Positions 18,902 to 26,251 of a stretch of DNA of 64,000 nt are shown piece by piece; the stretch's first letter is position 1; every line of letters begins with the position of its first letter. Below the pieces are notes generated by a model. That model did no database searches. It worked only from the letters and a program-made list of their open reading frames with translations, and was not told where the DNA came from. Source of the stretch: DATJMJ01 sp035503915 (GTDB lineage Bacteria; Actinomycetota; Acidimicrobiia; Acidimicrobiales; Palsa-688); NCBI GenBank assembly GCA_035503915.1, contig DATJSU010000022.1, forward strand, positions 62,001 to 126,000. Direction: 5' to 3'. The position numbers and the translations under genes were made by a program.

Positions 18902-20727
18902 CGGTGCAGGACGCTCTCGATTGTGTTCGTCAACATGGCCGAAAATGAGGACTCTGTTGCCGAAGACGCCGGGCCGGGGTCCGAATCGAGGAGGTCACGT
19001 TCATGGCCAGAGCTGTCGATGACCCAGACGTACTCACTGTGGCCGATCATGGCTCCGGCGGGTAAATAGACGACTTCTTCGCCGTACGCCCTCCAGACCG
19101 CTTCCAACTGCGCAAGGCTCCCGGTCAGGTAGTCCCAGTTGTGCATGACCCCCAAGCCTTCTTGGTTATCGAACGCAGCCAGGTACTCGGGGGCGACATA
19201 GCGCGGGTTGGCATTTATCGCCACGATCTGAGCCTTGCGCGCGTAAGACCCGAGGTACTGGTCGGTCAAGCGCAGTTCACTGGCAATCACCGGGCAATCA
19301 GTCGTACAGGTGTCGTCGAGGAAGGTGAGAGCGATCACTTTGCCCCGGAAATCGGCGAGGGTCACTCGTTCGCCGTGTTCATTAACCAAGCTGAAGTTCG
19401 GAGCCAGGTGGTCTACCGGCTGAGGCGCCCCATCGACCGCTTGTGCGAGCACAGTGCCCGCCCGCGGCGCGGCCGTGGCTATGGCCATGGGGACGGCGCC
19501 AAGTAGCACGACACCGATAGCGCCGAGCGCTGCGACCGAACGAAACGCGTAAGCCGGCTCTGCGGCAAAGCGCCCCCACCACCGCTTGGTGTTGCCCGTC
19601 ACGCTGAGGCGTACGACGCTCTCAGCTTGCTCGGTCATTGGTGCCGGGCGGGTGAGCGCCAGATAGCCGGCGGCGATCACGAGGAGGACGGGGACCATGC
19701 TGTTTGGGTCGGTACCGAGCCCGCCGAGGAACCCGAGATCCTGGACAAGGACCCAATCAGCAAGACATATGAGCGCCCCGGCGACGACCCCGGCGCGCAC
19801 GAGCGATGGGCGAGCGCTTGCCAGCGCGGCGCCGATGGCCCCAAGTGCCACGACAACAAAAAGGTTCACCGCCCAACCGTGTGCCGCGTCGAAGCTGCCA
19901 AAAGCGTTGAGCCACCCCGAGAGCAGGTCCGGCTGCGGCGTCTGGGCCATCTGTTTCACCATGCTTGTGAGCTGACCACCCCGCCCCTGCCAGAAGCCGC
20001 GCCCTGGCCAGGCTTGGAGCAAGGCCATGCCGACAAAAAACACCCCCATCACGCGGAGGACAGCTTTGCCGAGGAGAGGCGCTCGCCACGCCGACTCGGG
20101 CAGTGCGACAAGGGCTCCCGCACCACAATAGAAAAGCACGGCCCCCGGCGCACCGAAAAGCCAGGTGAGCCCGGGCGCAAAGATGCCCCCGAAGGCCTCT
20201 CCGAAGATCCACACGAGGATGCCCCAGCCGGCACTAGCCAACCCAGCCAGGCGCGACCAGTCACCTCTCGGCGCCGCCAGGAGCCACACACCGAGCCCGA
20301 CCTGGATCCACACGGCGGCAGCAGCAGCGCTGACGGGGTGATAGTCCCATATCGCGGCCCCGTTGTTCACCAGTTGCACCACCCACCCCGGTGAGCCGGC
20401 GTCCGCCGGCTGGGTCACCTGGGAAGTGAGCCCGAGCGGCATTGCCGCTTGTGCTTGGAGGATACCGTCCAGGGCCCAGATGAGCCCGAAGCTCACTCTC
20501 AGGAGCCGCCGCGCTGGGGCTTCGCCAGGGCGGGAACCAAGCGCCTGCGCCGGAGCGGCCCCGGCTGCCACAGCGCGCCGGAACTGGGCGGCACGCTGGA
20601 TGTTCCACGCCACCGCCACGAGAGCGGCGATAAGGAAGACGACCAAGCCTTGCTGCAGCAAGGCTGCGTGGAACGCCGAGGTGATGGCGGGGTTGCTTGT
20701 GCTGAGGCCGGAGCCCATGCCGGACAT
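18898..20727 (-). CDS. Polytopic membrane protein fused to SCO1/SenC thioredoxin-like domain
   Basis: A 609-residue fusion. The first 400 or so residues hold about ten hydrophobic helices, with segments such as FGLIWALDGILQAQAAMP and IFGEAFGGIFAPGLTWLFGAPGAVLFYCGAGA. After the last helix comes a thioredoxin-fold SCO1 domain (about 450-609): HLAPNFSLVNEHGERVTLADFRGKV, the copper-binding CTTDCP (CxxxC) and the distal His in MIGHSEYVWVID. SCO1 proteins deliver copper to the CuA site of cytochrome oxidase or act as thiol reductases. Stand-alone SCO1 proteins have only one membrane anchor, so the ten-helix module is notable and may be a metal or heme-linked transporter or oxidase-assembly platform. 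First gene of a tightly overlapping operon divergent from an ECF sigma gene. Confidence 0.85.
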   Translation of the reverse strand: MSGMGSGLSTSNPAITSAFHAALLQQGLVVFLIAALVAVAWNIQRAAQFRRAVAAGAAPAQALGSRPGEAPARRLLRVSFGLIWALDGILQAQAAMPLGLTSQVTQPADAGSPGWVVQLVNNGAAIWDYHPVSAAAAAVWIQVGLGVWLLAAPRGDWSRLAGLASAGWGILVWIFGEAFGGIFAPGLTWLFGAPGAVLFYCGAGALVALPESAWRAPLLGKAVLRVMGVFFVGMALLQAWPGRGFWQGRGGQLTSMVKQMAQTPQPDLLSGWLNAFGSFDAAHGWAVNLFVVVALGAIGAALASARPSLVRAGVVAGALICLADWVLVQDLGFLGGLGTDPNSMVPVLLVIAAGYLALTRPAPMTEQAESVVRLSVTGNTKRWWGRFAAEPAYAFRSVAALGAIGVVLLGAVPMAIATAAPRAGTVLAQAVDGAPQPVDHLAPNFSLVNEHGERVTLADFRGKVIALTFLDDTCTTDCPVIASELRLTDQYLGSYARKAQIVAINANPRYVAPEYLAAFDNQEGLGVMHNWDYLTGSLAQLEAVWRAYGEEVVYLPAGAMIGHSEYVWVIDSSGHERDLLDSDPGPASSATESSFSAMLTNTIESVLHR

Positions 20728-20729
20728 AC

Positions 20730-20737
20730 ACCTAGGT
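20730..20737. promoter_or_regulatory. ACCTAGGT palindrome next to the SCO1-operon start
   Basis: ACCTAGGT ends 3 bp upstream of the ATG (20727) of the membrane-SCO1 gene. The same 8-mer recurs at the other end of this 97-bp divergent intergenic region, next to the ECF sigma start. The pair may be a shared operator or part of sigma-dependent promoters; no binding data are available. Confidence 0.4.
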
Positions 20738-20805
20738 AGGCGAACGGGGCGCCCGGTTGGTTCCCGGGAGTTTTGCTCTCCTAACTGGAGCCTTGTGGGT
20801 CAGCC

Positions 20806-20815
20806 AACCTAGGTT
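20806..20815. promoter_or_regulatory. AACCTAGGTT palindrome upstream of the ECF sigma gene
   Basis: A perfect 10-bp palindrome lying 9 bp before GTG 20825. It contains TAGGTT, which could be the -10 element of the sigma gene, and shares ACCTAGGT with the copy at 20730-20737. A protein binding here would block or position polymerase at this start. Confidence 0.45.
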
Positions 20816-20824
20816 TTAGGTGCA

Positions 20825-21352
20825 GTGGACGCGATGACCTGGTTGGCGCTCCGGGCGCGGGGCGGCGACTCGGGTGCTCTCGCGGGCTTCGTGGAGGCGG
20901 GCTACGACGGGGTCTGGCGGCTATGCGCGAGCCTGGTGGGGGAGAGCGGTGCTGACGACCTGGCGCAGGAAACCTTTGCCCGAGCAGTAAAAGCGCTCCC
21001 CAAGTTCCGCGGGGAGTCGTCGGCGCGGACATGGCTGCTCACGATCGCTCGCCACGCCTGTGTCGATGAGCTCCGCGCCCGCACGCGCCGGCGCCGACGC
21101 GACGCCGCTATGGGCGGGGGGGAGGAAGGCCAAGTCGCCGACGCGAGCGCCCAGGTTACGACGGCGGACTTGCTCAGCCAATTAGAGCCCGAGCGGCGCA
21201 CCGCCTTTGTGCTCACCCAGGTGATCGGCCTCTCCTATGCGGAAGCGGCCCGAGTTAGCGAATGCCCGACCGGCACGATCCGCTCGCGTGTGGCACGCGC
21301 TCGCGCCGACCTCGTGGCGCTCGTGGAACGGGCAGGCAAAGCGGCCGGCTGA
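20825..21352 (+). CDS. ECF-family RNA polymerase sigma factor
   Basis: A 175-residue group-4 sigma factor with region 2 (about 20-90: DDLAQETFARAVKALPKFRGESSARTWLLTIARH) and region 4 (about 115-165: LEPERRTAFVLTQVIGLSYAEAARV, then GTIRSRVARARADL), joined by a short Arg-rich linker. Such sigmas are held inactive by an anti-sigma factor and redirect polymerase to stress or envelope genes. No anti-sigma gene follows it directly; the zf-HC2 protein at the end of the divergent operon is the natural candidate partner. The GTG at 20825 is used here; ATG 20834 is an alternative. The palindrome AACCTAGGTT lies just upstream and may mark its promoter. Confidence 0.9.
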   Translation: MDAMTWLALRARGGDSGALAGFVEAGYDGVWRLCASLVGESGADDLAQETFARAVKALPKFRGESSARTWLLTIARHACVDELRARTRRRRRDAAMGGGEEGQVADASAQVTTADLLSQLEPERRTAFVLTQVIGLSYAEAARVSECPTGTIRSRVARARADLVALVERAGKAAG

Positions 21353-21437
21353 TGCCGCTCCGGTAGGGCCGAATGGCCCCCTGTGGGGGGCCGACGGGCC
21401 GCTCACCGGAAGGTCCCCCAGGTGGTATGACCGTTGC

Positions 21438-21884
21438 ATGGAGTCCGAGCCGCTCGGGCGCGTGCACAACAAACCCGGCCCGGTCGTCATCATTGCCGGG
21501 ATTGACGGGTCGACGACCGCTTGGCGCGCCTTCTCGGTGGCTGTTGGGGTGGCGGGGCGCTTCGACACCTTCGTGCGGGCGTGTTACGTGTCGCATATAC
21601 CAGCCACGGCCGAGATGGGTGTTTTTGGTGTCGCGGTACCGCCGGTTTTCGATGACGGCCAAGACCTAAAGGAGCAAGTCACCAAGGAGCTGGTGGAGGC
21701 GGGAGTGGCAGGAGATTTTGTCTGCCGGCGGGGGGATGTTGCCCACGAGCTGGAGCAGGTGGCCGAAGCGAGCCACGCTGACCTGATAGTCGTCGGCCGG
21801 TCGCGCCACCCGGCGCTTCATTTGGGAGGTGTGCCCCGCAAATTATTGGCGATGGGGCGGAGGCCGATTATCGTAGTTCCTTGA
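21438..21884 (+). CDS. Universal stress protein (UspA family)
   Basis: A 148-residue UspA-fold protein. The N-terminal strand VVIIAGIDGSTTAW carries the Asp of the nucleotide site, and the C-terminal HADLIVVGRSRHPALHLGGVPRKLL shows the G-x2-G-like glycines of the ATP-binding loop in a modified form (GRSRHPALHLGGV), followed by the last strand RPIIVVP. It is expected to be a cytoplasmic dimer with a role in stress survival; ATP binding is uncertain. The reading frame is open upstream into the sigma gene, but ATG 21438 lies exactly 6 nt after TATGAC with no SD, suggesting a leaderless transcript. Confidence 0.85.
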   Translation: MESEPLGRVHNKPGPVVIIAGIDGSTTAWRAFSVAVGVAGRFDTFVRACYVSHIPATAEMGVFGVAVPPVFDDGQDLKEQVTKELVEAGVAGDFVCRRGDVAHELEQVAEASHADLIVVGRSRHPALHLGGVPRKLLAMGRRPIIVVP

Positions 21885-21941
21885 AACAGGTTGCACCCGG
21901 CGGCCCTTTGGTTGTAGGCGCCTCAGACGGCCGGCAGGATG

Positions 21942-22124
21942 TCAGAGTTTGGGTGAAGGCTCCTCGTCTGAGAAATAACCCCACTCCGTGGCAAAACTGT
22001 CCGGTTCACCGGTCATGACGAGCTTGTCGCCGCTAGGGCCTCCCGGTCGCTCCTCGGTCTCGTCCCGGTCGAACGCGACGATTAACGGCCGCCCGCGCTC
22101 TACAACGTCTTCGGCAGTGCCCAC
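21942..22124 (-). CDS. Small acidic protein of unknown function
   Basis: A 60-residue acidic protein (RPLIVAFDRDETEERPGGPSGDKLVMTGEP is broken by hydrophilic turns; C-terminus WGYFSDEEPSPKL). I do not recognise a family. It is supported by an excellent ribosome site, GAGAGGAGG, 5 nt upstream of the GTG start, and by coding-like third positions. No membrane helix or cysteine is present. It stands between the convergent universal stress protein gene and the NmrA-like gene upstream on the same strand, about 190 bp away. Confidence 0.6.
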   Translation of the reverse strand: MGTAEDVVERGRPLIVAFDRDETEERPGGPSGDKLVMTGEPDSFATEWGYFSDEEPSPKL

Positions 22125-22310
22125 AGTTGCCTCCTCTCGGGCGGGCGAAGATCCTCGCGACCCAAGTCTGCCTGCGGGAATTTAGGTACGGTTAGGGCCA
22201 AAAGGCCTGATCCGGCAAGGCAGCGCCTTACTGGAAGGCTCAATGTGCACCGGCTTCTGCTTGAGCTGAGAAGTTCCCGAAAAGGCCGCAGGCGCTCTTC
22301 GCGCTTCGCT

Positions 22311-23084
22311 CTACTGCCTGAGAGCGGCCCAAGCTTGCTCCGGGCCGTCGCCGGCGAGCCAGTCCTCGAAGCTCGGCCCGATTATCCGTGCACCAGGGCC
22401 AGGCAGGAGAGCGCCCCCTTGGACAGCCGGCCCGGCGTCGCCGCGGAGGCTGAAGGGCAGGACCATTACCCTCGTTCCCAGGCGGTGCAGCAATGCCTGC
22501 GCCATGTCGGGCAGGTAGGCGCGCTCGGGGCCGGCGAGCTCAGTCACGGCGGGTGCTTCGCTCGCAGTGGCGACCTCTGCAAGCAGCTGGCCCACGGACT
22601 TTGCCGACACAGGCTGCACGGCCATGCGGGGAGCTAGCGCAACGAGGCCCTTGCGGAAGCGCTTCGCGACTTGGGCTGCCAGCTCGTGGAACTGCGTAGC
22701 CCGCACGATGCTGACGGGCAGGGGGCCGTCCAGGGCGGCGGCTTCTTGCGCGACTTTCGCCTGGTAATAGCCGTAAGGAACCTTGTCCGCACCCACGATC
22801 GACAGGAGGACCAACCGGCGCGCCCCCTGTGCGCTGGCTGAGGATTGCAGGCTGCGTGCTGCCCCGGTGAAGAACGCGCTTGCCGGGAGCAGTTTCCTTG
22901 CCGAGGTGTTGAGCGTGTCGATGACAACCTCGGCTCCTTGGAGGGCTGAGGGCAACCCCGCACCTGAACTGAAGTCGACCCCACCTGCGCGGCTGAGGGG
23001 AACGGCATCGTGCCCGGCTGATCGCAAGGCGTCAATTGTGTGGCGGCCGGCGGCCCCAGTGCCACCGGCAACGGCGATGCGCAC
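22311..23084 (-). CDS. NmrA-like NAD(P)-binding atypical SDR protein
   Basis: A 257-residue Rossmann-fold protein. The N-terminus RIAVAGGTGAAGRH is the dinucleotide-binding glycine motif of the NmrA/atypical short-chain dehydrogenase group (GxxGxxG). RRLVLLSIVGAD (about 95-106) and the YYQAK segment (about 111-115) match the usual SIVG...YY.AK catalytic-like strip, followed by VSIVRATQFHE. Members sense redox state or act as reductases or quinone/thiol oxidoreductases; no substrate is known here. The start GTG 23084 has AAAGGA 9 nt upstream. It is divergent from the Arg/Glu-rich hypothetical protein gene. Confidence 0.82.
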   Translation of the reverse strand: MRIAVAGGTGAAGRHTIDALRSAGHDAVPLSRAGGVDFSSGAGLPSALQGAEVVIDTLNTSARKLLPASAFFTGAARSLQSSASAQGARRLVLLSIVGADKVPYGYYQAKVAQEAAALDGPLPVSIVRATQFHELAAQVAKRFRKGLVALAPRMAVQPVSAKSVGQLLAEVATASEAPAVTELAGPERAYLPDMAQALLHRLGTRVMVLPFSLRGDAGPAVQGGALLPGPGARIIGPSFEDWLAGDGPEQAWAALRQ

Positions 23085-23282
23085 CGACCGGTCCTTTCGT
23101 TGCTTCAGTCAACATTCTTCCGGGATAGCTCAAAGGGCTTGTTTAGCGCGGGGGGAAGCCCTCATGTTCAAGGCGGCTGGGCCGGGCCCCGAATCATCCA
23201 TTACACCTGTTCGTGCTCGGTTGCGAGGGGTGGAGCAAGCAAAGGCAATTTTGCCGAACCGATAGACAGGGGGTTGGGGCCC

Positions 23283-23930
23283 GTGACCGTTACCCTTACC
23301 GAGGACCGCCGCAAAAGTGCCGCCGCTCCACCTCCCGGAGCTGCAACGCAAACAGGCGCCGCGCCCGTTGTTGAGGGCGGGTTCGAGAGACCGGAGGCCG
23401 TGCTCACGTTCTTTCGGGAACTTTTGGAGTTCCTCCGGGAGTTCTCCGAAGCCCGGCCGCGCTCGCGGCCGACTAGCCCGCTTACTCACAAGGCGCGCAA
23501 CGTCGCTTACCGGGCTGCGGCCCGCACGGCGGCCAAGCTCGAACCGCACCCAGCTCCCGAGCTTTCTCCCATCGACCGTCTCGAGGAGGAAGCAGACCTG
23601 CTCCCAGCTTCCGCGCGCCGCCAGCGCGCCGCCAAGGGGTCGCCGGTCGGGCAAACCCAACATCGCGCGCCCGCAGCGGCCGGCCGGACGGCCCGCGGCG
23701 GGGCCCTGGGCGCCCCGGGCACTGCAGGCGAGATCTTCCGGCGGCCGAGGTCGCTCGCGGGGGCGATGCCTCGTCCGGAGGAGATCGTGGCAACCCGCTC
23801 TCTAGAAGAGGACGAGCCGGTCGTCGAGGATGTGCGGGAGGAGCTGGCGATCGTTACCGAGGTCGTCCCTGAAGAGGAGCCCCGGCCGCGGAGGAAGCTG
23901 CGCGTCCCTCCCTTTGTTGCGCGCCTCTAG
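23283..23930 (+). CDS. Hypothetical low-complexity Ala/Arg/Glu-rich protein
   Basis: A 215-residue protein with no recognised domain. There is one short amphipathic segment, VLTFFRELLEFLREFSEARPRS (about 40-60), then a long Ala/Arg/Pro-rich region and an acidic stretch (EEDEPVVEDVREELAIVTEVVPEEEP) before a basic C-terminal tail RKLRVPPFVARL. Third-position GC bias and the absence of stops in a frame that stays open for 890 bp support coding, but the product looks largely disordered. I chose GTG 23283; starts further upstream are possible. The next gene is convergent. Confidence 0.5.
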   Translation: MTVTLTEDRRKSAAAPPPGAATQTGAAPVVEGGFERPEAVLTFFRELLEFLREFSEARPRSRPTSPLTHKARNVAYRAAARTAAKLEPHPAPELSPIDRLEEEADLLPASARRQRAAKGSPVGQTQHRAPAAAGRTARGGALGAPGTAGEIFRRPRSLAGAMPRPEEIVATRSLEEDEPVVEDVREELAIVTEVVPEEEPRPRRKLRVPPFVARL

Positions 23931-23964
23931 GCGGGCCGGCGCATGCTGGGCGCCGCCAGCTCAG

Positions 23965-26013
23965 CTAGGGACCTAACTTCTCGTGGAACCAATCGAGGAT
24001 GATCTGCGCTCGTTGCAAGCGGTGCTTTGGTGCACCCGAGCGGGAGAGCTCGTGGCTCTCACCCGGGAAGCGCACAAAGACAGGTTCGCGTCCGAGTATG
24101 CGCAGCGCGACGAAGAGCTCCTCGGCTTGGTTGACCGGGCAGCGCAGGTCGTCTTCTGAATGCAGTATCAGCAGCGGCGCCTTCATGTCTTTGACGTACG
24201 TGATAGGCGATTGCCGTAGGTAGGCGAGCGGCGCTTCGATGTGGCGGGCCCCGATGTAGGTAGAAAACCCGCCCGCAAAATCTGAATTGGCTTCGAGAGC
24301 GAGCAGGTTGTTGCAGGCTCGTTCGGAGCAGCCCGCTTTGAAGCGGTCGGTGTGCCCGATGGCCCACGAGGTCATGTAGCCACCATAAGAACCACCGAGG
24401 ATGCCAAGGCGGTTGGGGTCGGCCCAGGAAAACTGCCGGGCGCCTTCTTCGGCGCAAGCGAGCACATCTTCAAAATCGACTCCCCCCCAACCTGAGCCCG
24501 GGTCGTTGGCACATTCGGGCCAACGCACTGCACGTCCCCAGCTTTCGGCATAGCCCGAGCTGCCGCGGGGGTTGCAGAACAGCACACCGAAGCCGGCACC
24601 CGCTTGCAACTGGAACTCGTCGAAAAACCGGTTCCCGTAGCTCGTGAACGGCCCACCGTGAACATTGAGCAATGTCGGGTAGCGCCGACCGGGCTCCGCC
24701 CCGACCGGCGCGATCGCCCAGCACGGCACCTCGGTCCCGTCCTTAGAGCGGGCGGTGAACCGCGCGGGCTCAGCGATCTCCACGTTCGCGGCGAAACTCG
24801 CTGTAAGTGCCGTTACTTTTCTCTCGCTCCCGGAGCCGGCCCACGTCGGCGCGAGGGGAGCGGTGCCCCTCGGCTGCAGCGAACGGACGAAAAGCTCGGG
24901 GAAGCTCCCCGGTGCCGCAACAGCCATTGCCAGTGTGCCCCCGGCCCAGTCCCATTGGTTCAGCCAAAGCTCGCCTTCCACAACAGGGACGGGCTTACCA
25001 TCCCCAGACGCGGGCATTGCGTACAAGTGCACATTGCCTGCGTCCTCGACGCTGCAGAGCAGGTCATCGCCGAACCAGGCCGGCGCCCTGCCAGCCCCGT
25101 GTGGAAAACAGTTGCGGTCGAGGCTTTGCGCGACCTCGACCCTCGCCCGAGAGGCGACATCTATTACGCCAAGGCGTGCATGACGCGGTTCGTCGTCAGG
25201 AGTGGGGTTGTACAAATAGGCGATCCTGGTGCCATCTGGGGACCAGGCGGGCAACATGTAGGCGGCGTCATTGGCCGTAAGGCGCTCCGCGCTCCCAGTG
25301 CCGTCGGATTCTGTCACCCAAAGGTCGACGACGTAGTCCAAGTCCCAAGTGGGGTGACGGGCTGAGGCGAAGGCGAGGCGAGAGCCGTCTGGGGACCAGG
25401 CCACTGACGTCGACTCGTGAAGGCCGCCGGTCAGGGCCTTGGGCGCCGAGGTGCCATCGGATGGGACGACCATGACCTGGTTGGGCCGGTCTACTACCCA
25501 GCCATCGCTGTCGAGCCGGGAGAGCAGGCGCGTGAGCTTGCGGGGGGGCATGTCCGCCGGCTTGCGCTGGTCCTCGAGGCGCCCGTAACGCTCCACGTCT
25601 GGCACTCTCGCCACGAACGCAAGGCGAGTTCCCTCCGGGGACCACGCGAGTTCGGTGATCGGCGCCGGCCATAAAGCGACGACCAGGCGCTCGCCCGGGC
25701 CGGCCACGGGGAGGGCACAGATCTGGCATCGCCCTTCGGAGGGGTTGACCGAGAAAGCAAGCAGGCGCCCGTCGGGCGACCACCGCGGGAGCTCGTCATC
25801 GGGCCCCGCGGAAATGGGCCGCGGCAAGAACTCGCCCTTTGTGCTTGCCAACCAGATCCGGTGCCGGTAGCGGTTGGCCTCGAGGTCGACGTCCATCACC
25901 GTGAAGGCCACCATTTGCCCATCCGGGGATACCCGTGGCGCTTCGACTTGGCGCAGCGCGCCGATGTCCTCTGGCAGCATGCCTCGCCGGTGGGCGCCAG
26001 GCGCTGTGGTCAT
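23965..26013 (-). CDS. S9-family prolyl oligopeptidase/acylaminoacyl peptidase
   Basis: A 682-residue serine peptidase of the S9 family, probably cytoplasmic because no signal peptide is seen. The first 400 residues form a beta-propeller with PD40-type repeats (RWSPDGRLLAFSV, AWSPEGTRLAFVA, AWSPDGSRLAFAS, AWSPDGTRIAYLY). The alpha/beta-hydrolase domain follows with nucleophile Ser in GGSYGGYMTSW (about residue 530), Asp in LHSEDDLRCPVNQ and His in GESHELSR. It would release amino-terminal dipeptides or acylated residues from short peptides. AAGGAGAG lies 7 nt before ATG 26013. It is a single gene, divergent from the diguanylate cyclase. An oligopeptide importer lies a few kb away, a plausible source of substrate. 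Confidence 0.92.
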   Translation of the reverse strand: MTTAPGAHRRGMLPEDIGALRQVEAPRVSPDGQMVAFTVMDVDLEANRYRHRIWLASTKGEFLPRPISAGPDDELPRWSPDGRLLAFSVNPSEGRCQICALPVAGPGERLVVALWPAPITELAWSPEGTRLAFVARVPDVERYGRLEDQRKPADMPPRKLTRLLSRLDSDGWVVDRPNQVMVVPSDGTSAPKALTGGLHESTSVAWSPDGSRLAFASARHPTWDLDYVVDLWVTESDGTGSAERLTANDAAYMLPAWSPDGTRIAYLYNPTPDDEPRHARLGVIDVASRARVEVAQSLDRNCFPHGAGRAPAWFGDDLLCSVEDAGNVHLYAMPASGDGKPVPVVEGELWLNQWDWAGGTLAMAVAAPGSFPELFVRSLQPRGTAPLAPTWAGSGSERKVTALTASFAANVEIAEPARFTARSKDGTEVPCWAIAPVGAEPGRRYPTLLNVHGGPFTSYGNRFFDEFQLQAGAGFGVLFCNPRGSSGYAESWGRAVRWPECANDPGSGWGGVDFEDVLACAEEGARQFSWADPNRLGILGGSYGGYMTSWAIGHTDRFKAGCSERACNNLLALEANSDFAGGFSTYIGARHIEAPLAYLRQSPITYVKDMKAPLLILHSEDDLRCPVNQAEELFVALRILGREPVFVRFPGESHELSRSGAPKHRLQRAQIILDWFHEKLGP

Positions 26014-26251
26014 TTGATGCTCTCCTTCCCTTGGCGCAAGTCAACACGCACAGTTCGTGCGCCTATGATCCTGCCATCCCCCGAATTGCATCACCGGGTA
26101 CCGCGAAGAGGACGTGAGCACACGTGGCAATCAGACGGCTCTGTACGGCCGCTACCAGCGTGCGCGTGGTTGCCCCATCGAGATCTGAAAAACGGGCCAG
26201 CGATGCAACGTCCGTTCAAACTCCTCCCCGTCCCGACCGATAACTAGCTCG
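26014..26251. other. Divergent intergenic region of S9 peptidase and diguanylate cyclase
   Basis: About 240 bp between divergent genes. I looked for a c-di-GMP riboswitch before the cyclase and did not find its conserved core, and I see no convincing promoter. Its only clear element is the ribosome site of the peptidase gene. Confidence 0.3.

Noticed and set aside
26100..26250. Possible c-di-GMP riboswitch before the GAF-GGDEF gene
   Set aside because: A few GC-rich words are similar but the GEMM core is missing.
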